NCBI RefSeq assembly: GCF_023502425.1
Contig: NZ_JAMFMA010000002.1
Coordinates: forward strand, 62,001 to 126,000
Direction: 5' to 3'
Length of the DNA: 64,000 bases
DNA from: Flagellimonas spongiicola
Lineage (GTDB): Bacteria; Bacteroidota; Bacteroidia; Flavobacteriales; Flavobacteriaceae
This document shows positions 54,613-64,000 of this stretch, piece after piece (the stretch's first letter is position 1; each line of letters opens with the position of its first letter). The position numbers were made by a program, and so were the translations under genes. The notes beneath the pieces were generated by a model. That model saw nothing but the letters and a program-made list of their open reading frames with translations. It did no database searches and had not been told where the DNA came from.

Positions 54613-55329
54613 ATGAAAGAATCAACAGAAATAGAGGTCTTATTGAAGAATACAAACACGGCCTCAATTGCAACTTGTTTGTTTAAACTTGGACTGAAGC
54701 ATCAATTTATTCAAAATGTTCGCCCAATAAACTACAAAGGCACACCAATGGTTGGTCGTGCTTATACACTTAGGTACATTCCAGCACGCGAAGATTTAAA
54801 TCCAATAGAAGTTTTTAAAGACCCCAAACACCTGCAACGATTGGCAATAGAACAATGTCCCAAAGGCCATGTACTGGTAATAGATAGTAGAAGGGATGCC
54901 AGGGCAGCTTCAGCTGGCTCAATTCTTGTTACTCGTTTACTACAAAGAGGTGTCGAAGGTATAGTTACAGATGGGGGGTTTCGAGATACACAAGAAATAG
55001 GCAACTTGGATATTCACGCATTTCATACTAGACCATCCGCACCAACTAATTTAACATTGCATCACGCCATCGCTTTGAACGAACCCATAGCATGTGGAGA
55101 GGTTGCCGTTTTTCCAGGTGATTATATTGTTGGGGATTTAGATGGTGTCATGGTTATCCCATCAAATTTGGCTAATCGCGTAGCCCAAGAATGCAAACAA
55201 ATGGCTATTTACGAAGAATTTGTAGTAAAAGAATTAAAAAAGGGGAGCAAAGTACAAGGACTTTATCCTCTGACCGATAATGAATTAATCCAAACTTTTG
55301 AGAAATGGAAAAGCGAATTACCTAAATAG
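54613..55329 (+). CDS. RraA-like (HMG/CHA aldolase family) protein
   Basis: 238 residues. The family core GSILVTRLLQRGVEGIVTDGGFRDTQEI holds the Arg-Asp of class II pyruvate aldolases, followed by VFPGDYIVGDLDGVMVIPSNLA. Members are 4-hydroxy-4-methyl-2-oxoglutarate aldolases, oxaloacetate decarboxylases or other keto-acid lyases; RNase E inhibition applies only to the enterobacterial branch. It shares its operator region with the alginate lyase gene, so a role in uronate-derived keto acids is suspected. Confidence 0.85.
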   Translation: MKESTEIEVLLKNTNTASIATCLFKLGLKHQFIQNVRPINYKGTPMVGRAYTLRYIPAREDLNPIEVFKDPKHLQRLAIEQCPKGHVLVIDSRRDARAASAGSILVTRLLQRGVEGIVTDGGFRDTQEIGNLDIHAFHTRPSAPTNLTLHHAIALNEPIACGEVAVFPGDYIVGDLDGVMVIPSNLANRVAQECKQMAIYEEFVVKELKKGSKVQGLYPLTDNELIQTFEKWKSELPK

Positions 55330-55354
55330 GAATTATCCAGTGTAGTTCAACTAC

Positions 55355-56041
55355 CTACTCAAGCATCGTATTTAAAACAGACCATACATTCTCTCTTACA
55401 ATTTGATGACCCTTGGAAGTAGGGTGAATACCATCTTCTAAGTTCAGTTCTGGAATTCCAGCAACTCCCTCCAATAAAAAAGGAATCAACGCAATTTGGT
55501 TTTCCTCTGCTAATTCCGGAAAAATTTTGCGAAACTCGGTGGTATATTCCGGCCCCATATTGGGTGGTATTTGCATCCCGGCCAATACAATTTTCGTAGC
55601 ACTGTTCTTATCCTTGACCACATCAATAATAGCTTGTAGATTTTTACGGGTTTCCACTAAAGGAATTCCTCGAAGTCCATCGTTGGCGCCCAATTCCAGT
55701 ACAAACACATCTACTTTTTGACTCAATACCCAACTCAAACGGTTACGCCCTCCAGCTGTGGTCTCCCCACTGAGCCCAGAATTGATTACGGTATAATCAA
55801 GTCCCAGTGAGTCCAACCTATTTTGAATAAGTGCTGGAAAAGCTTCTTCAAGCTCTAAACCATACCCCGCCGTCAAACTATCGCCAAAAAACAAAATAAC
55901 CTTTTCGGCAACTTCTTCGGTATCCACTATTTCCTCGGTTACAGTTGCCTCTGATGCCGGCATAGTCGATTTTGGAGTATCCCGACAGGAAATCAGGAAG
56001 CAAAAAATAAAAAAATAACGAAACTTTAAGAGGTATTGCAT
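55355..56041 (-). CDS. TesA-like SGNH esterase, lipoprotein
   Basis: About 228 residues from the ATG at 56041, which begins a lipoprotein signal (MQYLLKFRYFFIFCFLISC); an ATG 27 bp upstream is possible. SGNH motifs: FFGDSLTAGYG, GLSGETTAGG, LGANDGLRG, DGIHPTSKGH. It acts as an arylesterase, thioesterase or lysophospholipase. It is divergent from the YbbA/YbbP-type transporter genes, as in many proteobacteria. Confidence 0.9.
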   Translation of the reverse strand: MQYLLKFRYFFIFCFLISCRDTPKSTMPASEATVTEEIVDTEEVAEKVILFFGDSLTAGYGLELEEAFPALIQNRLDSLGLDYTVINSGLSGETTAGGRNRLSWVLSQKVDVFVLELGANDGLRGIPLVETRKNLQAIIDVVKDKNSATKIVLAGMQIPPNMGPEYTTEFRKIFPELAEENQIALIPFLLEGVAGIPELNLEDGIHPTSKGHQIVRENVWSVLNTMLE

Positions 56042-56111
56042 ATGATAAAGGTCTTGAAATAAAATCATTTACCTAATTTCCCAACTTAAGTATAAAGGAA
56101 GTGTTAGTACT

Positions 56112-56801
56112 ATGTCAAAGATATTAAACGTAGCGCATCTTGGGAAGACGTACACGAGTGGTTCAAAACAATTAACAGTCTTGGATGATGTCAGTTTTAG
56201 CATTGATTCGGGTGAGACCTTTGCAATAATTGGACCTTCGGGTAGTGGAAAAACCACCTTATTGGGTCTTTGTGCCGGTTTAGACCATCCTGATGCAGGA
56301 ACAGTGGAGTTGTCAGGGGTAAATATGGGAAGTTTGAATGAAGATGAACGTGCCCGATTGCGCAACGAAAAAGTGGGCTTTATTTTTCAAAATTTTCAGT
56401 TGCTCCCTACCCTTACAGCCCTTGAAAATGTAGTAGTACCATTAGAGCTTCAAGGAGCGAAAAATCCGACCAAAATTGGCAAGGAACTATTAGGTAAAGT
56501 TGGATTGACTGACCGAATGCATCATTATCCTTCACAGCTATCTGGTGGTGAACAACAACGTGTCGCCCTGGCACGAGCATTTTCCAACAACCCTGCTATA
56601 TTGTTTGCCGATGAACCAACTGGAAATCTTGACCAAGACACTGGTGACCGAATCGTTCAGTTGTTATTTGAACTCAACCAAGAGGCCGGAACAACTTTGG
56701 TAATAGTGTCCCATGATCTGGAATTGGCACAAAAATGCAACTATCAATTGCGTTTACGCGGAGGAAAAGTAATATCGAACGAAATTTTGATTGAGAATTG
56801 A
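56112..56801 (+). CDS. ABC transporter ATP-binding protein (YbbA/LolD type)
   Basis: 229 residues: Walker [11 protein letters not shown]-loop [16 protein letters not shown], signature [14 protein letters not shown], Walker [13 protein letters not shown] and H-loop VSHD. It belongs to the MacB/LolD/YbbA branch. Its stop overlaps the TTG start of the permease gene. Confidence 0.93.
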   Translation: MSKILNVAHLGKTYTSGSKQLTVLDDVSFSIDSGETFAIIGPSGSGKTTLLGLCAGLDHPDAGTVELSGVNMGSLNEDERARLRNEKVGFIFQNFQLLPTLTALENVVVPLELQGAKNPTKIGKELLGKVGLTDRMHHYPSQLSGGEQQRVALARAFSNNPAILFADEPTGNLDQDTGDRIVQLLFELNQEAGTTLVIVSHDLELAQKCNYQLRLRGGKVISNEILIEN

Positions 56802-59353
56802 AGCATTCTGTTGACAAACAATCCGGTGCAGGTTGGAAATGGTTGGCTAAAATGGCTTGGCGGGATAGTAAAGCCAGTGGAGGACGTCTACTGTTATTCA
56901 CGGCCTCCATCATTTTAGGCATTGCTGCGGTAGTATCCATCCAATCTTTCAGTGAAAATCTGGAAGAAAACATTGCCTTGCAATCCAAAACCTTGATGGG
57001 AGCCGATTTCGTTATTGACAGTAACCAACCCCCCAATGAAAAGGTCAAGGCAATTATTGATTCTTTAGGGGGTGCTGATGGGCGTTCAGTTGGATTTCCT
57101 TCTATGGCTGTTTTCCCAAAAAATGGAGATGCCAAATTAGTGGGCGTAAGGGGCATTGAAGGGGAATACCCATTTTATGGCGAACTGGAAACCAAGCCTA
57201 CTGATGCTGCTCAGAATTATCAAAAATCCGGCAGCGCATTGGTGGACGCCACGCTTATGCTACAATACGGTTTGAGCGTTGGTGACTCAATAAAGCTTGG
57301 AAATTCCATGTTTCCCATTCAAGGTACATTGATTTCAGCCCCAGGAACTTCTGGAATAGGAGCATCCATAGCACCACCAGTTATTATCCCATATGAAGCT
57401 GTAGAAGGCACCGGATTGATTCAAATGGGTAGTCGAGTAGGTTACGATTTCTACTTTGTGGCAGAACCAGAACAAGATTTACAGGAGCTTGAGGATATTG
57501 TAGACCCCCAATTAGATGTTGAAAATGCGGATTTGGATACACATATGAGTACTGCTGCCCAACTCGGTCGAAGCTATGATAATTTCGGTAAGTTTTTAAA
57601 TCTAATGGCATTTATTGCCCTCTTGTTAGGTTGCGTAGGTGTGGCCAGTTCGGTACACATCCATATTAGGGAAAAACTGCGTTCAGTGGCGGTATTGAAA
57701 TGCATTGGTGCAACACGCAAACAAACCTTCTTGATTTATCTGCTACAAGTCGCTGGAATGGGCTTGGTTGGCGGTGTACTTGGGATATTTGGAGGTTTAA
57801 TCCTTCAGCAATCCTTTCCTTTATTGCTACAGGGCTTTTTGCCTTTTGAAGTCGAAATATCACTAGTTCCCCAAGCCTTGTTTTCCGGCTTAATTTTAGG
57901 TATAATGTTGGCCGTATTATTTGCATTGATGCCGCTTTTGAATACCTGGTTTGTTTCACCATTACAGGTACTTAGGGTTGACAATACCAAAAACCCCAAA
58001 TCGCGAAAATTACAGTTGTGGGTAGTCCTTGCAATCATCGTATTTGTATTTGCCTTCTCGTTTTGGTTGTTGGGGAATGTTAAGTATGCATTGTATTTTG
58101 TCCTTGGCATCATTGTCGTCTTTGCGCTTCTAGGAGGGGTTGCCACGCTTTTTATGCGGGCAATTAAGAGATTTTTCCCCACTTCCTGGGGATTTACATC
58201 AAGACAGAGCCTATTGAATCTATATCGTCCAAACAATCAAACTTCGGTGTTGATTTTGGCTATTGGTGTAGGTACTTTTCTTATTAGCACCCTATATTTC
58301 ACTAAAGACATTCTTTTATCCCAGGTTTCACTGGATACTTCAGAAAACACCCCAAACCTTGTTTTGATGGACGTACAGTCCGAAGAAAAACTTGAGGCTG
58401 CCACAAGTATAGAAGCATCAGGCCTGAAAGTATTGAACAACATTCCTATAATCACGATGCGGATGCATCAAATAAAGGACCGTCCGGTACGTGAGCTAAT
58501 TTTGGATACAACAGCATTACAAAATCGATGGGTATTATTTCATGAGTTTCGTGTGACGTATAGAGATACGTTGATTGCATCCGAACAGACAGTGGAAGGA
58601 ACTTGGCCACTTGAACGAAAAGACAATGGGCTTATCCCGATTTCGTTGTCTGAAAATGTTGCCGCCGATGCAAAAGTCAAATTGGGTGACACTCTAGTTT
58701 TTAATGTTCAGGGTGTATTGATGGAAACTCAAGTCGCACATCTTCGTTCGTTGGATTGGGCCCGAATGCAAATCAATTTCAACATCCTTTTCCCCTCTGG
58801 GATTTTAGAGGAGGCGCCGCAATTTCACGTATTGACTACGAATGCGCCGGATGCGAACAAATCTGCTTCTTTACAACGGGAGCTTGTCCGCAAATTCCCA
58901 TCCGTCTCCATAATTGATTTACGCCAATTGTTTACCGTAATAGAAGGAATCCTAAGCAAGATTGCATGGGTCATCAACTTTATGGCATTTTTTAGTATCC
59001 TCACGGGAGTCATTGTCCTAATTGGATCTGTACGGAATAGCAAGTATCAAAGAATAAAAGAAAATGTGTTGTTGCGAACTTTAGGTGCCAAAAGCAAGCA
59101 AATTTTGCGAATAACAGCCTTGGAGTATTTCTATTTGGGCCTTTTAGGTGGCGGAATCGGGATTGTACTTTCACTTTTGGGCAGTCTTTTATTGGCACAA
59201 TTTGTCTTTGAAACCAGTTTTTCACCTTCAATCATTCCGTTTGTAGTAGTCCTTCCTAGCATCATACTCTTAGTACTGCTAATCGGCATGTTAAATAGTA
59301 AAAGTGTCCTTCAAAGTCCGCCATTGGAAGTACTGCGCAAGGAAGCAGGTTGA
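56798..59353 (+). CDS. FtsX-like ABC permease (YbbP type)
   Basis: 851 residues with one N-terminal membrane segment, two large periplasmic parts and two FtsX domains (residues about 260-400 and 720-850; KLRSVAVLKCIGATRKQTFLIY, ENVLLRTLGAKSKQILRI). The layout is that of YbbP partners of YbbA and TesA. The TTG start overlaps the ATPase gene by 4 bp, so translation is coupled. Substrate unknown; envelope lipids or lipoproteins are likely. Confidence 0.92.
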   Translation: MKHSVDKQSGAGWKWLAKMAWRDSKASGGRLLLFTASIILGIAAVVSIQSFSENLEENIALQSKTLMGADFVIDSNQPPNEKVKAIIDSLGGADGRSVGFPSMAVFPKNGDAKLVGVRGIEGEYPFYGELETKPTDAAQNYQKSGSALVDATLMLQYGLSVGDSIKLGNSMFPIQGTLISAPGTSGIGASIAPPVIIPYEAVEGTGLIQMGSRVGYDFYFVAEPEQDLQELEDIVDPQLDVENADLDTHMSTAAQLGRSYDNFGKFLNLMAFIALLLGCVGVASSVHIHIREKLRSVAVLKCIGATRKQTFLIYLLQVAGMGLVGGVLGIFGGLILQQSFPLLLQGFLPFEVEISLVPQALFSGLILGIMLAVLFALMPLLNTWFVSPLQVLRVDNTKNPKSRKLQLWVVLAIIVFVFAFSFWLLGNVKYALYFVLGIIVVFALLGGVATLFMRAIKRFFPTSWGFTSRQSLLNLYRPNNQTSVLILAIGVGTFLISTLYFTKDILLSQVSLDTSENTPNLVLMDVQSEEKLEAATSIEASGLKVLNNIPIITMRMHQIKDRPVRELILDTTALQNRWVLFHEFRVTYRDTLIASEQTVEGTWPLERKDNGLIPISLSENVAADAKVKLGDTLVFNVQGVLMETQVAHLRSLDWARMQINFNILFPSGILEEAPQFHVLTTNAPDANKSASLQRELVRKFPSVSIIDLRQLFTVIEGILSKIAWVINFMAFFSILTGVIVLIGSVRNSKYQRIKENVLLRTLGAKSKQILRITALEYFYLGLLGGGIGIVLSLLGSLLLAQFVFETSFSPSIIPFVVVLPSIILLVLLIGMLNSKSVLQSPPLEVLRKEAG

Positions 59354-59385
59354 TATGGGTTATTGGCGACGGGTCAATAGCGTTA

Positions 59386-61008
59386 TCAACGATATGCTTT
59401 ACGTTTCCCAAAAGGATAAACCGAATTAATAAGACCGGACTCTATAGTCTTGAACATATAATTGCCAAATCCTTTATAAGGAACACGTTGATATTCCATT
59501 TGGGCAATCTTAAGCTTCCCATGTTTCGGGTTTTCCTTGCGCACTGCGGTATTGGCCAACCAAGAAAACGTTTTGTTTTTACGTTGGTCCTTATGTCGTA
59601 AAACTGTGGTGGTCAAATTATCATAGACCATAACAAATTCCCCTGAAGTTTCATCGGCATTGCCGGTTCCATTAAAATTGATTCGTTGTACCCTTCCCGA
59701 CTCAAATTTAATATTGGAAGTGGGCACCATAATGGGGTTGAAGGTTTCAAAATTGAAGGAATCGGTGGAACCCGTAAATTGAAACCTATCACTTTCCATA
59801 GGATCTGGAAAGTTAATTTTCATATTAACCAAAAAGTCATCGAACATTCTTCCTGTAATATCCACCTTCATAGCATTCTCCTTTTTACTATCATTATTCC
59901 ATCCCAGATTATCAACTACAAGTTCAATTTGATCTATAGGAAGATGCATTTCTTTTGCATTATGGTATTCTTTGTAGCCCAGAACGGCGTCATGCATCAA
60001 AAGCTTTTCCAGACGTACTTTTGGTCTTGTATTTCGCAGTAGATGATGGGGCAGTGCAATGGTTTTATTCGTGTTCCATGGTTTGGCTGTATTCTTTACA
60101 ATGGTAAAAACAGCCTCATCAATTACCAAACTATCTGCAAGGATGTTCTTGGATTCCAATAAGCTTTTCGTTTGAATCCCATAGAAATTCATCTCAGGAA
60201 TTTGAACTGAATTAACAGGTGTATTGAATTGCTGCCGCTCTGTCTTTTTTCTTAACAAATCAGGGTTTCCAATTTGCAGCCCCTCTAAACTAGCACTCCC
60301 TTGTTCACAATTGAAATGGAATTTCGGGAGTTTCACTTCGGTGCCGCCAAGTGTTCCAAAAAGCTTGGTCGCGCTCAATCCTAGTTGAGAGGGATTCAAT
60401 CGGAGCCGTTTTTTGTCAATCGGTTTTTCAAAATTTACATCGGTAATGGTAAGCGTCTCCCCTTTTAATGTTGAGAGCGAATCTTTGAGATTATCACTCA
60501 ATTTTGTGATGTGGTAATCCGTAATCGAAATGCTCGCAATTTCCACTTTACTTAGTTGATTCTCTTTTTTACTTTTTCGAAGTACAGAACTATTGGGTTT
60601 AGGTTTTTTCATCTGACCTTTATGGTACGTCAATTCCAAGCCATTAATATCAATCTGTCCTATATTTAGTTGTTTACGAAAGAGTAAGGGAAATAAATCA
60701 AAATCAATCGCTTTAACGGAAGCTATTGCAATATGGGATTGAGAGATTTGTTTATCCTGAGGTAAAGAATCTGGCAAAATAAGTACATCCTTTAACTCAA
60801 AGGACTGTTTCACAATGGAAATATCCAATCCTCCATGCGTGACTTTGAAGGCTGACGAATCACTTATCATCACGACCTTATCTTCAAAAGTTTCCCGCAG
60901 TAGGCGTTCGGTCTGGCGAAGGATAAAATAACCAACTAAGACAACACTGGCACAACACAGAAGGAGGACTATGGATTTACTTTTTAGATGCTTCATATTC
61001 AAAGCCAT
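59386..61008 (-). CDS. AsmA/DUF748-like envelope protein
   Basis: 540 residues with one N-terminal membrane anchor (SIVLLLCCASVVLVGYFIL) and a long beta-rich periplasmic part with repeated patterns such as IASVKAIDFDLFPLLFRKQLNIGQIDINGLELTYHKG. This resembles the AsmA/DUF748 lipid-transfer type of protein, but the match is only by pattern. Convergent with the permease gene, with 32 bp between the stops. Confidence 0.65.
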   Translation of the reverse strand: MALNMKHLKSKSIVLLLCCASVVLVGYFILRQTERLLRETFEDKVVMISDSSAFKVTHGGLDISIVKQSFELKDVLILPDSLPQDKQISQSHIAIASVKAIDFDLFPLLFRKQLNIGQIDINGLELTYHKGQMKKPKPNSSVLRKSKKENQLSKVEIASISITDYHITKLSDNLKDSLSTLKGETLTITDVNFEKPIDKKRLRLNPSQLGLSATKLFGTLGGTEVKLPKFHFNCEQGSASLEGLQIGNPDLLRKKTERQQFNTPVNSVQIPEMNFYGIQTKSLLESKNILADSLVIDEAVFTIVKNTAKPWNTNKTIALPHHLLRNTRPKVRLEKLLMHDAVLGYKEYHNAKEMHLPIDQIELVVDNLGWNNDSKKENAMKVDITGRMFDDFLVNMKINFPDPMESDRFQFTGSTDSFNFETFNPIMVPTSNIKFESGRVQRINFNGTGNADETSGEFVMVYDNLTTTVLRHKDQRKNKTFSWLANTAVRKENPKHGKLKIAQMEYQRVPYKGFGNYMFKTIESGLINSVYPFGKRKAYR

Positions 61009-61174
61009 AAGTGATGAGTTCTAATTCGTTGTCTTATTTCCATTGAATTAGTTTCTCCTAAATTAACGAATAATCAGCATCGTTGTCCAATTCAAGTACT
61101 AGTACCAAATTCAGACCTAGATTCTTTACGATCTTGCTGTTTTTACTGTTTATTTACCCTTAAAGTGAGAGCAT

Positions 61175-61717
61175 ATGAAACTTAAGCTATTATTCGTTAC
61201 CATTTTTTTTACCAACTTTTTGGCAACCACAGTTACCGCACAGCAAATTGATTTTATCACCGAGTACTTAGATCGTTTTGAAAACTCCAGAGAATACCTT
61301 TTGAAAGTAGCCCGGTTAATGCCTGAAGATAAATATGATTATAAGGCCTCAAACGAATCTTTGACTTTCGCCGAAAACCTCATGCATATTGGCTATGCCA
61401 TGGATTGGCACACACAATCACTGTTGGGAGAACGGGCATCCAGGGATTGGAACACGGACAAACGCTATAAGGTTGCGAATAAATCCAAGGAAGAAATAAT
61501 TCGGACAATTAACAAGACGTTTCAAGAATCCATAGCCTTCATCAAACAATTCAACACGGATACGTTTAAAGTGGAGCTTGATTATTTTGGACTTACTCGA
61601 ACCAAACGGCAGATATTCCTATTACTTGCCGACCATATCACACATCACAGAGGTCAACTACTGGTGTATCTTCGGTTAAATGATATTACACCACCCAGGT
61701 ATGTACTTTATCAGTAA
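61175..61717 (+). CDS. Secreted DinB-like protein
   Basis: 180 residues. Signal peptide (about 1-22, ending VTAQ) then a DinB four-helix domain with metal-ligand His residues in NLMHIGYAMDWH and DHITHHRGQLLVYLRL. DinB/YfiT proteins are metal-dependent thiol transferases or similar; exported forms are common in Bacteroidota. Function unproven. Confidence 0.88.
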   Translation: MKLKLLFVTIFFTNFLATTVTAQQIDFITEYLDRFENSREYLLKVARLMPEDKYDYKASNESLTFAENLMHIGYAMDWHTQSLLGERASRDWNTDKRYKVANKSKEEIIRTINKTFQESIAFIKQFNTDTFKVELDYFGLTRTKRQIFLLLADHITHHRGQLLVYLRLNDITPPRYVLYQ

Positions 61718-61869
61718 TTTTTTGAATACGATTCCAAACTAGGGATTCCTACGTTTTGATTTTGCGACTACCTTAATGGTTTTGCTAAATCCCAATTAGC
61801 ATTGAATCTTGGCTAGAACGAGAAATTTTAACAATTGACTATCTTTAAACAAAGCTAATAGTCAAGAAA

Positions 61870-62706
61870 ATGAAAAAATACCTTACCCTCATGTTTGTTT
61901 TAGGTTTGATTGTATTTGCGTCTTGTAAATCCAAATCCGAGCAAACCCCAAAATCAAATGAAGTTTCAGAAGAACTTCCAGTTGAAATTAAAGGAGAAGA
62001 AGTGATTTACGCTTCTGATTCAACAAACCTTAAAGGTTACATTGCTTTTGATAGCAACGCCACAGAAAAACGCCCAGGTGTATTAATTGTACATGAATGG
62101 TGGGGCCACAACAACTATGTGCGCCAACGTGCCGATATGTTGGCAGAATTGGGATATACGGCATTGGCGGTTGACATGTATGGAGATGGTAAATTAGCAG
62201 AGCATCCTGAAGACGCCGGCAAATTTGCGATGAGCGTAATGTCCAACCTACCTGAAGCTACGGCCCGGTTTAATGCTGCAATGGCTTTATTAAAATCGCA
62301 TGCATCCGTAGACGTAGAGAAAACAGCGGCGATCGGATACTGTTTTGGAGGCAGCGTAGTATTGACCATGGCCAATTCTGGCGCGGATTTGGATGCAGTA
62401 GCAGCTTTTCACAGCGGTGTGCAGTTACCAATAATGCCTAGCACCGACCTAAAAGCAAAGATTTTGGTCTGCAATGGAGCCGACGACCCTTTTATAAGTG
62501 CTGAATCCATAACGGCGTTTAAACATGCATTGGATTCTGTAAACGCAGACTACAAATACATTGCGTACCCAGGTGTATTGCACAGTTTCACCAGCAAGGA
62601 AGCAGATGCCAACGGTAAAAAGTTCGATTTACCGTTAGCTTATGATGCAGATGCAGATGCTAAGTCTTGGGCTAGTCTACAAGAACTATTTGAAGAAGCA
62701 TTTTAA
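61870..62706 (+). CDS. Dienelactone hydrolase family lipoprotein
   Basis: 278 residues, lipobox FASC (Cys19). Alpha/beta hydrolase with the DLH triad: nucleophile Cys in IGYCFGG, Asp in NGADDPF and His in LHSFTS; HEWWG is the conserved early motif. DLH acts on dienelactones, but exported bacterial relatives have other ester substrates. Confidence 0.9.
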   Translation: MKKYLTLMFVLGLIVFASCKSKSEQTPKSNEVSEELPVEIKGEEVIYASDSTNLKGYIAFDSNATEKRPGVLIVHEWWGHNNYVRQRADMLAELGYTALAVDMYGDGKLAEHPEDAGKFAMSVMSNLPEATARFNAAMALLKSHASVDVEKTAAIGYCFGGSVVLTMANSGADLDAVAAFHSGVQLPIMPSTDLKAKILVCNGADDPFISAESITAFKHALDSVNADYKYIAYPGVLHSFTSKEADANGKKFDLPLAYDADADAKSWASLQELFEEAF

Positions 62707-62736
62707 ACATGCCTTGAATACATGAAATATATCGAG

Positions 62737-62779
62737 AACCTAAAGTTTGTAAAGGCAATTCATCGAACTTTAGGTTTTT
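62737..62779 (+). terminator. Terminator of the dienelactone-hydrolase gene
   Basis: Arms AACCTAAAGTT and AACTTTAGGTT with an 18-base loop, then T5. Confidence 0.75.
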
Positions 62780-62822
62780 AGTTATCCTTTTTTTCGTTCG
62801 TAATAAAACCGACCTCAACTGA

Positions 62823-63950
62823 ATGATTTTTCCCATTGTCATAGGTTTGACGATATTGTCCATTTTCTTGATGTTCACCATCAACAAAAAGAACAAGGTC
62901 CTAAGCGATAAATACCTAATTGCTATTATCTTGTTTTTTATGGGCATTCTTGCATCCCAGATTTTAATGGAGAACTGGCCTTCTGTTGGAATTTATTTGA
63001 TTGTCCTCTTTTTAAACACTTATTATTTTCCTGTTCTGGTCATTTATGGGCTCATTCTGTTAGACGGAAAAAACAAGCTTCAACGAAATTGGCTCTGGGT
63101 TTTCGCATATCCCGTGATTTACAATGTGTTCTTGGTTCTCGATCTTTTTGTCTTCAATGATTACAACACCATGATCAAGCCAGAAGCCTTATTTAAAAAA
63201 CCATCAGATTATCAATTATTCTTTTACATAACCCAGTATATCTATGTCATCGTGCTGTTGATTTGGCTAGCCCGAAAACTGAATCTCTATACCCTAGCGA
63301 TCAAGAATGTTCATTCCAGCATAGAACACATCAATTTAAACTGGTTCCGGAATTTTACGGTAGCACTGCTGGGATTGAGTTGCACCGGTTTTGTAGTTTT
63401 CCTTTGTTTTAGCCTTGGATTTATTGAGAATATAGAAATCCCATTTGGTATTGAATACGTAATCTTCGTTCTGTTATTGTTTTATCTCTGTTATAATGGA
63501 ATTAGACAATATTCAATTGCAGATTTGAACTTTGAAAATCCCAATGCAATTCACAAGCCCACCAATATTGAAAAATACCAATCCTCCAACCTTGATGACT
63601 TAAGCATAGACAAACATTTTCAACAAATAGTTCAGCTTTTTGATGAAGAAAACGTTTTTTTGGAGCCACAACTTAAAATAGATGATGTCGCCAAAACCTT
63701 GGATATTTCAGTCCATAAGGTCTCCCAAGTAATCAACTCCAAATCCAATAACAATTTTTACGATTTTGTAAACCGTTACCGTGTTGAATACTTCAAGAAA
63801 TTGCTCTCAGATCCGAAACACCGAAAATTCACCATCCTTTCCTTGGGCATCGAGAGTGGTTTCAATTCAAAAGCGTCCATGAATCGGGTATTTAAAAACT
63901 ACGAGGGCAAATCGCCCAAGGATTTCCAAAAAAGTATTCAGGATACTTGA
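62823..63950 (+). CDS. Membrane-anchored AraC family regulator
   Basis: 375 residues. Seven hydrophobic segments fill residues about 1-230, followed by a cytoplasmic AraC-type DNA-binding domain at 270-375 (PQLKIDDVAKTLDISVHKVSQVINSKSNNNFYDFVNRYRVEYFKKLLSD, FTILSLGIESGFNSKASMNRVFKNYEGKSPKDFQ). This 7TM-AraC layout is frequent in Bacteroidota and implies a membrane signal. Target unknown. Confidence 0.9.
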   Translation: MIFPIVIGLTILSIFLMFTINKKNKVLSDKYLIAIILFFMGILASQILMENWPSVGIYLIVLFLNTYYFPVLVIYGLILLDGKNKLQRNWLWVFAYPVIYNVFLVLDLFVFNDYNTMIKPEALFKKPSDYQLFFYITQYIYVIVLLIWLARKLNLYTLAIKNVHSSIEHINLNWFRNFTVALLGLSCTGFVVFLCFSLGFIENIEIPFGIEYVIFVLLLFYLCYNGIRQYSIADLNFENPNAIHKPTNIEKYQSSNLDDLSIDKHFQQIVQLFDEENVFLEPQLKIDDVAKTLDISVHKVSQVINSKSNNNFYDFVNRYRVEYFKKLLSDPKHRKFTILSLGIESGFNSKASMNRVFKNYEGKSPKDFQKSIQDT

Positions 63951-64000
63951 TAGCTTAGTTCCAAAAACCATTTTAAATAGGACTCAAATTACCGAATGAG

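Overview
The window looks like a chromosomal segment of a marine Flavobacteriaceae bacterium (Bacteroidota). The evidence is low GC, few Shine-Dalgarno sites, promoters of the TTTG / TAnnTTTG type (clearest before the initiator tRNA), a SusC/SusD pair, an alginate-utilisation locus, and many short Sec or lipoprotein proteins. No rRNA, CRISPR array, transposase or integrase was seen.

Region 1 (1-17.8 kb) is ordinary core genome. It holds the start of a penicillin-acylase lipoprotein, a very long membrane protein with DUF805, an HExxH motif and YD-like repeats, small NTF2-fold proteins, the alpha-2-macroglobulin/PbpC pair, the GTPases Der and Era, and a sodium:alanine symporter.

Region 2 (17.9-39.9 kb) starts at an initiator tRNA-fMet. 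The 3' half of this tRNA plus its terminator (77 bp, one mismatch) is repeated 21.9 kb downstream. This is the signature of an element integrated at a tRNA anticodon loop. Just inside the far copy lie three GTACA boxes spaced exactly 12 bp apart plus an inverted one, yet no integrase is present. The cargo is mixed: a CPBP protease, two close isochorismatase-type hydrolases (one exported, one cytosolic), a VOC protein, an AraC regulator, a 1928-residue pseudokinase/ATPase/GAF/hybrid histidine kinase overlapping a REC-LytS kinase, a LytTR regulator, a peroxiredoxin, a MerA/RclA-like flavoprotein, an AhpD-like protein, a YHS protein, a sigma factor, a PAP2 phosphatase and a porin. Redox or electrophile stress is a plausible theme.

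Region 3 (39.9-55.3 kb) is an alginate-utilisation locus: tandem PL7 lyase, KdgF cupin, SusC, SusD, a FadR-type regulator, an MFS transporter, two SDRs, KDG kinase, KDPG aldolase and an atypical Nramp-fold transporter, with a divergent RraA-like gene. Together they would cut alginate outside the cell, import oligomers, and turn unsaturated uronate through DEHU, KDG and KDPG into pyruvate and glyceraldehyde-3-phosphate. Three promoters (regulator, susC, and the PL7/rraA divergent pair) carry seven 12-bp TTGGTnnACCAA-like palindromes, always 13 bp apart. These are very probably the operators of the FadR-type regulator. No PL6, PL15 or PL17 exolyase lies in the window.

Region 4 (55.4-64 kb) returns to core functions: a TesA-like esterase with the YbbA/YbbP transporter, an AsmA-like protein, a secreted DinB-like protein, a dienelactone-hydrolase lipoprotein and a membrane-anchored AraC regulator.
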